Positions 34,110-42,825 of a DNA stretch of 52,691 nt are shown here, in pieces. Made by a program: the position numbers and the translations under genes. Origin of the DNA: an uncultured Eubacteriales bacterium (GTDB lineage: Bacteria > Bacillota > Clostridia > Oscillospirales > Acutalibacteraceae). The notes below the pieces were generated by a model. The model saw only the letters and a list, made by a program, of their open reading frames with translations, was not told where the DNA came from and searched no databases. Where the stretch lies: NCBI GenBank assembly GCA_900315465.1, contig OMZF01000009.1:1-52691 (forward strand). The letters are read 5' to 3'. Each line of letters starts with the position of its first letter. Position 1 is the stretch's first letter.

Positions 34110-34784
34110 ATGGCAAAAATACTTATAGTTGATGATGAACCCGATATTATAGAACTTATAAAGCGTTATGCAATTCGTGAGGGACACGAAGTCATTTCTG
34201 TGGGAGACGGGCAGGATGCCATCAATATATGCAAAAAAGAAGATTTTGATATGATAGTCATGGATGTAATGATGCCTGATACCGACGGTTTCACAGCAAG
34301 CCGCAAGATAAGGGAATCAAAGGATATACCCATACTTATGCTTTCGGCAAGAGGGTCGGAATATGACAAACTTTTTGGCTTTGAATCGGGAGTGGATGAT
34401 TATGTGACAAAGCCGTTTTCGCCAAAAGAGCTTATGGCAAGGATCAATGTAATACTCCGCCGCAATGCCAAAAAAGATACAGCTCCCAAAACAGAAAAAC
34501 TTGCCTGTGGAGGTATAGAGCTTGACGAACTCGGGCATGAAGTTCTTATCGATGGTGAAAGAGCAGAACTTACGGCAAAAGAATATGGCATACTTCTTTA
34601 TCTTATGAAAAATAAGGGTATAGTTTTATCAAGAGATCAGATACTGAGTGAAGTTTGGGGATATGATTATTTCGGTGATGACCGTACAGTTGACTGGCAG
34701 ATAAAGCTTTTAAGGGGAAAATTAGGAAAATATCGTGATTGTATCCATACCATAAGAGGGGCGGGATATAAGCTTGAAGAATAA
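34110..34784 (+). CDS. OmpR/PhoB-family response regulator
   Basis: A 224-residue response regulator. The receiver domain has the acidic pair in VDDEPD, the phospho-acceptor Asp near residue 52 (MDVMMPDTDGF), a conserved Ser/Thr (LMLSARG) and Lys (YVTKPFSPKEL). The C-terminal winged helix (LTAKEYGILLYLMKNKGIVL ... DRTVDWQIKLLRGKLG) recognises direct repeats in this family. ATG 34110 has AAGGGAGG upstream. Its stop overlaps the sensor kinase start by 11 bp. Nearby phased TTCC repeats at 31730 are a natural candidate site. Confidence 0.96.
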   Translation: MAKILIVDDEPDIIELIKRYAIREGHEVISVGDGQDAINICKKEDFDMIVMDVMMPDTDGFTASRKIRESKDIPILMLSARGSEYDKLFGFESGVDDYVTKPFSPKELMARINVILRRNAKKDTAPKTEKLACGGIELDELGHEVLIDGERAELTAKEYGILLYLMKNKGIVLSRDQILSEVWGYDYFGDDRTVDWQIKLLRGKLGKYRDCIHTIRGAGYKLEE

Positions 34785-36252
34785 ACTTAGATCATTCAGA
34801 ATAAAACTCTGGTTATATTTTGTATTGTTCACCGCACTTATTTTTTCTGTACTCTGGATATTGCAGACAGTATTTTTTCAGAATTTCTATAATGATATGC
34901 TGAAAGCCAAAACAAGAGAGGCTGCTGAAAAAATAGTTGCAAACTGTGACAATGACAATATAGCCGATATAATAGATGAATTATCACTTACAAATTCGGC
35001 ACTTGTATATGTGACCGACAGTGATAATAAGATAGTATATAGTTCCAATCAGTTCAAGGGGATGAATGACAGAATACATAATAAACAACTGTCAGGAAAA
35101 AGAGATGAAGATGAAGAAAAAGGTTTTTCGGGACGTTTCGGTGGAAATGATTTCCATACGGATATGCATATAGTTGAAGATTTCGATATTCTGTGTGAAG
35201 AACTTGAAGTTTCCGGAAATGGTGTGTATGAAAGCAGTACCGAAGACAGCTACATATACATGACATATTTTTATTACGGTGATGGCGGGGAGAAATATGT
35301 TCTTACCATAATAACTATGATACAGGCTATGGGGTCTGCTGTTGACATAATAAGAATTCAGCTTTTATGGGGAACAGGTATATCACTTGTTACAGGCTTT
35401 GTGCTTGCATGGTTTATTGCGAAGAGATTTTCTTCTCCTGTTGCGGCACTTACCGAAAAGGCTGAACATATAGCGGCAGATGATACCAACGACGGTTTCA
35501 GAAAAGGATTTTGTTCAGAGCTTGATGAACTTAATGACGTTCTTGATGAAGCATCTCAAAAGCTGAAAGAATCAAGGGATTTTCAAAGAGATCTTCTTGC
35601 CAATGTTTCGCATGATTTGAGAACTCCGCTGACAATGATCAAGGGATATGCGGAGATGGTAAGGGATATATCAAGAACAGATGAACAGCAATGCAGCGAA
35701 GATATTGGTGTAATAGTGCGTGAAGCGGACAGACTGACTGCTATGGTAAATGAAATACTTGAATATTCCGAAATGCAGAGTGAGGGAAAAGAGCCCGAAC
35801 CCGAAGAAGTTGATCTTAGTATACTTGTAAGCCGTGTATGCAAGAATTTTGAATTGCCGTACAGCCGTGAAAACGGAAAAATAGAAACAGATATTGCACA
35901 GGATATTATTGTTAAGGGTAACATGGGCAGACTTGAAAGAGCAGTATACAATCTTCTGGATAATGCGGTAAAGCATAACGGAGAAAGCAAGATCATAAAT
36001 GTATCTCTTGTGAGCAGGGAACAAAAAGCCGAACTCCGCATAACCGACCACGGAAACGGAATACCAAAGGAAGAACTTGAAAATATCTGGGACAGGTATT
36101 ATACGTATCGTCAGAGAAATAAAAAAGGCGTATCGGGTCTGGGACTTGCAATAGTACGTCAGATAGTGAAGATGCATTCAGGAAGCTGCTGGGCTGAAAG
36201 TGAAATAGGAAAGGGAAGTACATTCGTTATTTCATTGCCCGTTATTGAATAA
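34774..36252 (+). CDS. Sensor histidine kinase
   Basis: A 492-residue membrane kinase: membrane helix 1 (about 12-32), an extracellular sensor of about 155 residues, membrane helix 2 (about 190-213, WGTGISLVTGFVLAWFIA), HAMP, a dimerisation domain with the phospho-accepting His (NVSHDLRTPLTMIKGYAEMV, near 280), and an ATPase with N box NLLDNAVKHNG, G1 DHGNGIP and G2 GLGLAIV. The outer domain contains a charged loop with DEDEEKGFSGRFGGNDFHTD, which could sense cations or surface charge. Translation begins at TTG 34774 within the end of the regulator gene, indicating coupling. Confidence 0.95.
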   Translation: MKNKLRSFRIKLWLYFVLFTALIFSVLWILQTVFFQNFYNDMLKAKTREAAEKIVANCDNDNIADIIDELSLTNSALVYVTDSDNKIVYSSNQFKGMNDRIHNKQLSGKRDEDEEKGFSGRFGGNDFHTDMHIVEDFDILCEELEVSGNGVYESSTEDSYIYMTYFYYGDGGEKYVLTIITMIQAMGSAVDIIRIQLLWGTGISLVTGFVLAWFIAKRFSSPVAALTEKAEHIAADDTNDGFRKGFCSELDELNDVLDEASQKLKESRDFQRDLLANVSHDLRTPLTMIKGYAEMVRDISRTDEQQCSEDIGVIVREADRLTAMVNEILEYSEMQSEGKEPEPEEVDLSILVSRVCKNFELPYSRENGKIETDIAQDIIVKGNMGRLERAVYNLLDNAVKHNGESKIINVSLVSREQKAELRITDHGNGIPKEELENIWDRYYTYRQRNKKGVSGLGLAIVRQIVKMHSGSCWAESEIGKGSTFVISLPVIE

Positions 36253-36284
36253 AAAATTGATCGATGACTAAGGGGAAATGAAAA

Positions 36285-36818
36285 ATGATGTATCTCAGAC
36301 AGTATAAGAAAGATGACGCAAAAACCATTATTTCCTGGTGTGAGGATGAAAAAATTTTCAGAAAATGGACATCGGATAGATATAAGTCATTTCCTATTAC
36401 ATCAGATGATATGAATTATAAATATTTCGACTGTAACGGAGATTGTGAGGAAAAAGATAATTTTTATCCCGTGACAGCCTGTGATGACGGTGAAATAGCA
36501 GGACATTTTATACTTCGATATACAGGCGGAGATCATAGGATACTGAGGATAGGTTTTGTAATAGTTGATGATAAGAAAAGAGGACAGGGCTATGGTAAAA
36601 AAATGATAAAACTGGCACTTGAATATGCTTTTAAAATAGCCGGTGCAGACAGGGTGACAATAGGGGTATTTGACAATAATAAGCCTGCATATCATTGTTA
36701 TAAGTCCGCCGGATTTAAAGAAATTCAGATGGAACAAGAGGAAATATGCGAACTCTTCGGAGAAAAGTGCAGGATAATCGAAATGGCAGTTGATCGAAGT
36801 GAATATGAAAGAAAATAA
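36285..36818 (+). CDS. GNAT-family N-acetyltransferase
   Basis: A 177-residue GNAT protein. The acetyl-CoA loop is visible as IVDDKKRGQGYGKKMIKLAL (Q/R-x-x-G-x-G/A), followed by DRVTIGVFDNNKPAYHCYKS and AGFKEIQ, the usual end of the fold. It resembles the RimJ/RimL-like side of the family; the substrate cannot be told. AGGGG (36271-36275) precedes ATG 36285 (36288 is an alternative). It follows the kinase gene by 32 bp and may be read with it. Confidence 0.88.
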   Translation: MMYLRQYKKDDAKTIISWCEDEKIFRKWTSDRYKSFPITSDDMNYKYFDCNGDCEEKDNFYPVTACDDGEIAGHFILRYTGGDHRILRIGFVIVDDKKRGQGYGKKMIKLALEYAFKIAGADRVTIGVFDNNKPAYHCYKSAGFKEIQMEQEEICELFGEKCRIIEMAVDRSEYERK

Positions 36819-36832
36819 TATTTTGTATTGCT

Positions 36833-36861
36833 TTGACGATTATCTGAAACTATGATAAAAT
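36833..36861 (+). promoter_or_regulatory. Candidate promoter upstream of yitT-like gene
   Basis: TTGACG (36833-36838) and TAAAAT (36856-36861) are spaced 17 bp. The start would fall at the foot of the hairpin described next. Confidence 0.5.
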
Positions 36862-36869
36862 AAGAGTGA

Positions 36870-36904
36870 GGTCAAGGAAGTGTGAGCTGCCTTGACCTTT
36901 TGTT
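36870..36904 (+). terminator. Intrinsic terminator between GNAT and yitT-like genes
   Basis: GGTCAAGG (36870-36877) pairs with CCTTGACC (36890-36897), followed by TTTTGTT. It probably ends the two-component/GNAT transcript, yet it also lies downstream of the candidate promoter at 36833. Confidence 0.75.
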
Positions 36905-36925
36905 AACTGATCGGAGGGATACATT

Positions 36926-37807
36926 ATGATAAATAAACTGCTTGATAATAGAATAATCAGGCTATTTGTTGATTTTTTCGGAATAATGATCGGTGCTGTT
37001 ATCGCTGCATTTGCGATAGAGGAATTCCTTGTACCGTGTACAATTCTCGATGGAGGAGTTGTGGGAATCGGTATAATGATAAATAATCTTACCGGAGTTC
37101 CGCTTAGTGTACTGACTGTTGCTTTCAATATTCCATTTCTGATAATAGGGACAAGAAAAATGGGTAAAATGTTTATTGTAAAATCTGCATTTGCCATGGC
37201 AATATTTTCAGCTTTTCTGGAAGTATTTGCTCCGCTGAAAAATGCTACCAATGAACATCTGCTTGCCGTATGTTTTGGAGGTGTGCTGTTGGGAGTGGGA
37301 GTCGGGCTGGTCATCAAATTCGGCGGATGTCTTGACGGAACGGAAACTGTGGCAATACTTCTGAACAAAAAATTCAAATTCCCTGTAGGAAAGGTAGTAT
37401 TGATCTTCAATATTTTTATATTCATAGTAGCAGGATTCCTTTTCGGCTTTGACAGGGCTATGTATAGTCTGCTTACCTATTTCATTACTTCCAAGGTTCT
37501 GGACATAGTGGAAAACGGAATGGAACAGACAAAAGCAGCAATGATCATTACCAATGATGCAAAAGAAATTTCAACTCAGATATTCAACAGGCTCGGCAGA
37601 ACTGTTACAATAATGGAGGGCGAAGGTCTGGTGAGCGGCAAGAAAGTTGTTTTATATTGCGTACTTACAAGATTTGAAATTCACGAGCTTAAAGAAATAA
37701 TCAAGGATATCGATTCATCTGCTTTTATTGCGGTGAGTGATGTTTCAGAGATAATAGGCACACATATCAAAAAATCAGGTACATTAAATAGCAGTGAGCA
37801 AAAATAA
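36926..37807 (+). CDS. YitT-family membrane protein (DUF161/DUF2179)
   Basis: A 293-residue integral membrane protein with about five to six helices in the first 190 residues (DFFGIMIGAVIAAFAIEEFL; GVVGIGIMINNLTGVPLSVL; GGVLLGVGVGLVIKFGGCLD) and a C-terminal cytoplasmic DUF2179 domain (AAMIITNDAKEISTQIFNRL, TVTIMEGEGLVSGKK). The GGCLDGTE stretch is characteristic of the family. Its transport substrate is not known. CGGAGGG precedes ATG 36926. It ends before a terminator shared with the convergent TetR gene. Confidence 0.92.
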   Translation: MINKLLDNRIIRLFVDFFGIMIGAVIAAFAIEEFLVPCTILDGGVVGIGIMINNLTGVPLSVLTVAFNIPFLIIGTRKMGKMFIVKSAFAMAIFSAFLEVFAPLKNATNEHLLAVCFGGVLLGVGVGLVIKFGGCLDGTETVAILLNKKFKFPVGKVVLIFNIFIFIVAGFLFGFDRAMYSLLTYFITSKVLDIVENGMEQTKAAMIITNDAKEISTQIFNRLGRTVTIMEGEGLVSGKKVVLYCVLTRFEIHELKEIIKDIDSSAFIAVSDVSEIIGTHIKKSGTLNSSEQK

Positions 37808-37816
37808 TAAATAAAG

Positions 37817-37858
37817 TCAGCGGATATTTGGTCAAGTGATCCGCTGACTTATTTTTTA
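37817..37858. terminator. Bidirectional terminator
   Basis: AAGTCAGCGGAT and ATCCGCTGACTT form a 12-bp stem around a loop of about 12 nt between the convergent yitT-like and tetR-like genes, followed by ATTTTTTAAA on the plus strand. Confidence 0.88.
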
Positions 37859-38383
37859 AATATTAAAAAGCTTTGTGATTTTCTGTACCGAATCGAAAAC
37901 GGCTTTATAACCGAATTCATTTTCGTATTTGTAAAAGGCATAAAAAGAACCCATCAACTGATATGTAAGACGTACATTGGCATAAATATCGCTTTTGAGT
38001 TCAGGATGTTTTTTGAAAAGTATTTCTTTGATCTCGGCTTCAAGCATTTCGGGCAGCTTTGAAAATTGTGATCCGGAAAACAGTATGTTAACCATTGAAC
38101 GGCTTGCATAAAAACCCTCTATCATTTCCTTGCTTGATTTTGTAGGGTCATATATCATATCGTTTGCATCAGATACATGGGAAAGGATCTCTTTCACCAC
38201 ATCCTTCTGTAATGTATCAGAAAGGTCATATACATCCCTGTAGTGCAGATAGAATGTGGCTTTGCTTATTTCTGCACTTTCACAAAGTTCTTTTATTGTT
38301 ATTCTTTCAAGGGCTTTTTTTGAACGTATTTCGAGGAATGAATTATAAATACTCCTCAATGTTTTCTTTTCTCTGAGATCCAT
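37856..38383 (-). CDS. TetR-family transcriptional regulator
   Basis: A 175-residue TetR protein: helix-turn-helix ITIKELCESAEISKATFYLH (about 28-47), then the usual YRDVYDL continuation and a variable all-helical ligand domain. Like many TetR genes it is divergent from a metabolic gene, here glgB, 151 bp away, and the two promoters overlap. It could thus control glgB and itself, perhaps in response to a metabolite. ATG 38383 has AGGAGG. Confidence 0.92.
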   Translation of the reverse strand: MDLREKKTLRSIYNSFLEIRSKKALERITIKELCESAEISKATFYLHYRDVYDLSDTLQKDVVKEILSHVSDANDMIYDPTKSSKEMIEGFYASRSMVNILFSGSQFSKLPEMLEAEIKEILFKKHPELKSDIYANVRLTYQLMGSFYAFYKYENEFGYKAVFDSVQKITKLFNI

Positions 38384-38445
38384 AGTATCCTCCTTGTCAA
38401 TATCAGATTAGTGTCTATTATTTTACTATCGACCATAACTGTATG

Positions 38446-38503
38446 TTGATTTAATAAAATAATATGTTATATTTATTATAGCAGACAAACATAAGCCTAT
38501 CAA
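38446..38503. promoter_or_regulatory. Overlapping divergent promoters of tetR-like gene and glgB
   Basis: Minus strand: TTGATA (38498-38503) and TATAAT (38475-38480), 17 bp apart. Plus strand: TTGATT (38446-38451) and TATATT (38468-38473), 16 bp apart. The overlap would let one bound repressor block both. Confidence 0.5.
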
Positions 38504-38534
38504 TACTAAAAACTTATTACAGGAGGAAAAAATC

Positions 38535-40313
38535 ATGGATTTCTACGGTTTCTACACAGGAAAAATTTTCGATGCATACGAATGGCTCGGTGCTCACTAC
38601 ACACCCGAAAAGACTGTATTCAGAACATTTGCTCCTCAGGCTTCAAGGGCAGAACTTCTGCTCGGAGATAAAATACTCCCAATGCAGAAGATCTATAACG
38701 GACAGTTTTATGAACTTGAAGTTGAAAATGTAAAACCCGGTGAGAAATATGAATATCGTATATATTCCGGCTCAGGTTATACCGACCATGCTGATCCTTA
38801 CGGTTATGCAATGGAACTTCGTCCGATGCATAAATCCATAGTATGCGACATGGAAAGCTACCGTTTCAATGACGCTGAGTGGATGAAAAAGAGAAATTCC
38901 ATGAAAGATAAACCTCTTAATATTTATGAAATTCATGCAGGCTCTTTCAAAAAGCCGTCTGATGAACCCGGTTCATGGTATAATTACGAACAGCTTGGAG
39001 AGGTGCTTATTCCTTATCTTAAAGAGTGCGGTTATAATTACGTTGAATTTCTTCCTCTTTGCGAGCATCCATGTGATGAAAGCTGGGGTTATCAGACAAC
39101 CGGATATTTTTCTCCCACGTCTCGCTACGGTACACCTGACCAACTCAGACATCTTATTGATATGCTGCATGAAAATGATATTGGTGTGATACTTGATTTT
39201 GTTCCGGTACATTTTGCAGTTGATTCATACGGACTTTACAAATATGACGGCTCTGCTTTGTATGAATATCCGAATAATGATGTAGGTATGAGTGAATGGG
39301 GAAGCTGTAATTTCATGCATTCGAGAGGAGAAGTAAAAACATTTCTTCAGTCATCAGCGAATTACTGGCTCAAGGAATTTCATTTTGACGGTCTGAGAAT
39401 GGATGCCATAAGCCGTATAATTTTCTGGCAGGGAGACGAAAGAAGAGGAGTAAACAGCAATGCTCTCGATTTTGTAAAAACAATGAATAAAAATCTGAAA
39501 GAGCTTAATTCCGGCTGTATGCTTATAGCAGAGGACAGTACAAGCTTCAAGGGTATTACTAAGGATACCGAAAAGGGTGGACTTGGATTTGATTATAAAT
39601 GGGATCTGGGCTGGATGAATGATACACTTTCATTTTTTGCCCATGCACCCGAACAGAGAAGTGAATTTTATCATAAGCTTACATTTTCAATGATGTATTT
39701 CCCCGATGAAAATTATCTCCTCCCGCTTTCGCATGATGAAGTAGTACACGGAAAAGGTACTATTGCAAATAAAATGTACGGTACAACAGAGGAAAAACTC
39801 AGTCAGGCAAAAGCTCTGTATATGTTTATGATGGCACACCCCGGCAAAAAGCTTAATTTCATGGGAAATGAACTCGGTCAGTTCAGAGAATGGGATGAAA
39901 AGAGAGGACAGGATTTCTGTCTGCTTGAAAATGAAGCACATAAAGGTTTCCATGAATATATGAAAAAGCTTAATGAATGTTATCTGAATGAAAGTGCTTT
40001 TTATGAGGATTATGAAGCGGATGGTTTTGAATGGGCAGATTGTCACAGTGAAAGTGAGCTTTTGTATTCGATAATCAGAAAGAGCAAAAAAGAAACTCTT
40101 ATTGCACTTTTCAATTTTAATAACAAGATAAAAACAAATTATACCGTAAAGATACCTGATGGAATAAAAAATGCGGAAGTTCTGCTTTGTTCGGATAGTG
40201 TATGCTACGGTGGAAATACCGATGATGCAGGAAAACTTTATGAACTTCGTCAATCAGAGCTTTCATGTAGTTTGCCTGCTTACACAGGGCTTCTGATAAA
40301 ACTGAATAAGTGA
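38535..40313 (+). CDS. glgB: 1,4-alpha-glucan branching enzyme GlgB
   Basis: A GH13 branching enzyme of 592 residues, slightly short for the family because only one N-terminal CBM48-type domain is present (AYEWLGAHYTPEKTVFRTFA). The catalytic barrel shows all conserved regions: DFVPVHF, the nucleophile Asp in FDGLRMDAISRII, the acid Glu in MLIAEDSTS and the third acid in LLPLSHDEVVHGKG. It forms alpha-1,6 branches in glycogen. No glgA, glgC, glgD or glgP is adjacent, so it is an isolated glycogen gene here. CAGGAGG precedes ATG 38535. Confidence 0.96.
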   Translation: MDFYGFYTGKIFDAYEWLGAHYTPEKTVFRTFAPQASRAELLLGDKILPMQKIYNGQFYELEVENVKPGEKYEYRIYSGSGYTDHADPYGYAMELRPMHKSIVCDMESYRFNDAEWMKKRNSMKDKPLNIYEIHAGSFKKPSDEPGSWYNYEQLGEVLIPYLKECGYNYVEFLPLCEHPCDESWGYQTTGYFSPTSRYGTPDQLRHLIDMLHENDIGVILDFVPVHFAVDSYGLYKYDGSALYEYPNNDVGMSEWGSCNFMHSRGEVKTFLQSSANYWLKEFHFDGLRMDAISRIIFWQGDERRGVNSNALDFVKTMNKNLKELNSGCMLIAEDSTSFKGITKDTEKGGLGFDYKWDLGWMNDTLSFFAHAPEQRSEFYHKLTFSMMYFPDENYLLPLSHDEVVHGKGTIANKMYGTTEEKLSQAKALYMFMMAHPGKKLNFMGNELGQFREWDEKRGQDFCLLENEAHKGFHEYMKKLNECYLNESAFYEDYEADGFEWADCHSESELLYSIIRKSKKETLIALFNFNNKIKTNYTVKIPDGIKNAEVLLCSDSVCYGGNTDDAGKLYELRQSELSCSLPAYTGLLIKLNK

Positions 40314-40321
40314 TACTAAAA

Positions 40322-40362
40322 CAAAAGACTGTTATACCGGCGAGATATAACAGTCTTTTTTC
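40322..40362. terminator. Terminator after glgB
   Basis: AAGACTGTTATA pairs with TATAACAGTCTT around a short loop, followed by TTTTTT on the plus strand. It separates glgB from the convergent gene at 40382. Confidence 0.92.
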
Positions 40363-40381
40363 AGGTTAAAGCAAAACAGTA

Positions 40382-41212
40382 TCAGAAATCATTTTTTGAG
40401 GAACAGCCGCAGCCGAATTTACCCGATGATGAATCAGGGCAGTCCTTTGGGAAAAATTCTTTTGTCGGGAATGCTATTGAGCTGAACAGTTCGCAGGGGT
40501 CTTCTGAATTTGAAATACATTCTTTTTTCGGCATACAGAAGTCATAAGCCGGTATCATCATCTGTACATTTCTTTCAAGCTGTACGATAGTGAACATACC
40601 TATTGAAACAAGGACTTCCTTGTCTGTTTCACTTCTTACGAATTCACCGCCGTAACGACGCATTATTGCTTCGGGTATACGGCACTGTCCCACAGAAGCA
40701 CAGCCGCACTTGTCAGAAAGTCTTGCTGAAAGTGCGATAGGTTCAGCTACCTGTACTACAGCCTTGGGGCAGTTGAGGCTTGCTGTTCCTACACCTTCGG
40801 GTGCATCGGGACATTCGGAAGTGAATATTTTTACATTGCCCTCACTGCCGAAAAGTACAGCTCTCTTTGAGAATACTGCAAGACCCTTCACAGGCATAGG
40901 CAGTGCATTCGGGGACATGAAAGCATCCATGCATACATCAAAATAAAATGTCATGTCTACGGCATAAAAACCGTTATGAAACGGAACAGGCTGTAAACTT
41001 ACAGCTACATTGCATACAGAAACGCTGTTCAGTCGAACACCTGTAGCCTTATCTATAAGGCATTGACCGGCTTTTGTGAGAAGAACGGGCAGATCCTCAA
41101 GACAGTCTTTATCCGAGCATGAATCGTAAATACGGGGTGCGTTTATGCAGACTGATTCCTTGATTTTGTCATATCTGATGTCGTCATCGCAGCCGAGTAT
41201 ATTATCCGACAT
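40382..41212 (-). CDS. Cysteine-rich conserved clostridial protein (276 aa)
   Basis: Unnamed, but recognisable as a family widespread in Clostridia, with the motif CINAPRIYDSCSDKDCLEDL near the N-terminus, then LQPVPFHNGFYAVDMTFYF and AVLFGSEGNVKIF. Eighteen cysteines are present, many in a C-terminal tail ending FGCGCSS. There is no signal peptide or membrane helix. The beta-rich middle and cysteine clusters resemble proteins of the spore coat or morphogenetic type, but I cannot assign it. The start ATG 41212 has a strong AAGGAGGA. It stands between two secreted or metabolic genes without an obvious operon. Confidence 0.8.
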   Translation of the reverse strand: MSDNILGCDDDIRYDKIKESVCINAPRIYDSCSDKDCLEDLPVLLTKAGQCLIDKATGVRLNSVSVCNVAVSLQPVPFHNGFYAVDMTFYFDVCMDAFMSPNALPMPVKGLAVFSKRAVLFGSEGNVKIFTSECPDAPEGVGTASLNCPKAVVQVAEPIALSARLSDKCGCASVGQCRIPEAIMRRYGGEFVRSETDKEVLVSIGMFTIVQLERNVQMMIPAYDFCMPKKECISNSEDPCELFSSIAFPTKEFFPKDCPDSSSGKFGCGCSSKNDF

Positions 41213-41361
41213 AATATATTCCTCCTTATAATGTTCCCCACAATTTGCCGCATAGGCTATTGCGGGGTTATATCATCATAATATGTTATTTTTTTCCTGA
41301 TGTTACAAAAATGCCGCCGGAGTATGTATCCGACGGCATTAAAATGCTCGTTTATTTATTT

Positions 41362-42663
41362 TCAGTTTGCTGTAACCTGAAATGTTTTAGAAGTAACAAA
41401 GCCTGTTGCATCCTTGATAAGAACTCTCAGGTCATAGCTGCCCGCTGCTGAGGGAGTGAATTTTGCTGTGGTGCTTGTTGTGTTGCGTTTGCCTATAGAA
41501 GACCACTTATCACTGTCCGGGGTTTTTGATTCATATGTGTAGTAATAGGGAGCAGTGCCGTCAACAGCAGATGCTGTAAGGGTCAAACTGCTGCCGGTTT
41601 TGACAGATGTCGCACTGACTGATGAATTATTCTCAAGAAGCTTTCCGGTAACGTTTATGGTGAATAATGAAGTCTTTGTTGTACCGCTTGCATCCTTTAC
41701 AAGAATACGGGCTTTGAATATTCCATCAATTTTGGGTGTGAATGTAGCAGAAGAAGCAGTGTCGTATTTTTCACCTATTGTTATCCATGAAGTCTTGTCG
41801 GGTTTCTGATACTGATAGGTATATCCGCAGGGGGCATTACCTCCTGTTGAACTGCCGGTAAGGGTTATCTTTGTTCCTGTGCGTACCTCTGCAGCACTGA
41901 TCGAGGAAGTATTTTCAAGTGCGGGAATTTCTTCTACATTAACAGAGAATCTCTTGACAGCGGTTTTTCCGTCGCTGTCCTTGATACTTATAAGAATATC
42001 ATAAGTGCCGCCTTTTTTAAATGTGATTGCGGAAGTTGAAGCTGTACCGTATTTTGTTCCGATTGTTATCCATGATGCAGCCGAACTGAGCTTATAAAGG
42101 AAAGCATATGTATATTCACCGCTTCCTCCTTTTGCGGAGGCTGTAAGTGTAACCTTTTCACCTGCTTTTACACTGCCTGCACTGACAGAAGAATTATTTG
42201 TGAGAGGAGCATCAAGTGCGACAAATGTAAGTCCTTTATTTTTTGCATATGTCTGAGCAGCCGAATCAGTATATCCGTAAATTACGAAACCGCTGACAGC
42301 GGTATTTTCATAAAAGCCGATACCGCAGCTGTCATCTATTGAGGTAACTGTCTTGGGTATTGTTATGTTTTTGAGTGAAACTTTGTTTGCAAAAGCATTG
42401 GCATCAATAGCAGTAACGGAAGTATTTTTTATAGTTTCTGGAATAGTAAGAGTCGATTCGCTGCCTGTATACTTGTGCAAAGCTATTGTTTTATCCTTGG
42501 CATAATAATATTTGTAATTGCCGTATACTGCATATCCGTCATCCGAAATTATCTCGGTTTCGTTATTTGAGGCAAATACTGTCGTAGAAATTGCCGCACC
42601 TGAAACCAGAGTAAGTGCGAGCATTGCAGCGGTAAGTCTGATAAAAAAATTTTTGTGTTTCAA
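41362..42663 (-). CDS. Secreted protein with BspA-like LRR and three Ig-like repeats (433 aa)
   Basis: A Sec signal peptide (FFIRLTAAMLALTLVSGAAI) is followed by a short BspA-type leucine-rich repeat region (residues about 50-150; SLKNITIPKTVTSIDDSCGI; AAQTYAKNKGLTFVALD) and then three tandem domains of about 90 residues each, starting near NNSSVSAGSVKAGEKVTLTA, ENTSSISAAEVRTGTKITLT and NNSSVSATSVKTGSSLTLTA. Each ends in an I-KD-G strand pattern (SIKDSDGK, LVKDASGT, LIKDATGF), as in Ig-like or PKD folds. No LPxTG, SLH or dockerin is seen, so release or non-covalent wall binding is likely. The start is TTG 42663 with AAGGAGAGG. By family such proteins bind surfaces or polysaccharides. Confidence 0.85.
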   Translation of the reverse strand: MKHKNFFIRLTAAMLALTLVSGAAISTTVFASNNETEIISDDGYAVYGNYKYYYAKDKTIALHKYTGSESTLTIPETIKNTSVTAIDANAFANKVSLKNITIPKTVTSIDDSCGIGFYENTAVSGFVIYGYTDSAAQTYAKNKGLTFVALDAPLTNNSSVSAGSVKAGEKVTLTASAKGGSGEYTYAFLYKLSSAASWITIGTKYGTASTSAITFKKGGTYDILISIKDSDGKTAVKRFSVNVEEIPALENTSSISAAEVRTGTKITLTGSSTGGNAPCGYTYQYQKPDKTSWITIGEKYDTASSATFTPKIDGIFKARILVKDASGTTKTSLFTINVTGKLLENNSSVSATSVKTGSSLTLTASAVDGTAPYYYTYESKTPDSDKWSSIGKRNTTSTTAKFTPSAAGSYDLRVLIKDATGFVTSKTFQVTAN

Positions 42664-42786
42664 ATTAAACCTCTCCTTTCAGAATATGATTATTTAAACA
42701 AGATCTACATAACTTAATAATATATTTGCACACCAGGATTTTAATTACAATAAAGAAAAATAACAAATTAATATCTGATTCATAAT

Positions 42787-42820
42787 TATAAAAAAAGGGG
42801 CATCCGAAAAGGACACCCCG
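42787..42820 (-). terminator. Terminator after rny
   Basis: On the minus strand GGGGTGTCC and GGATGCCCC pair (two G-U pairs) around TTTTC and are followed by TTTTTTT. Confidence 0.88.
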
Positions 42821-42825
42821 AATTA

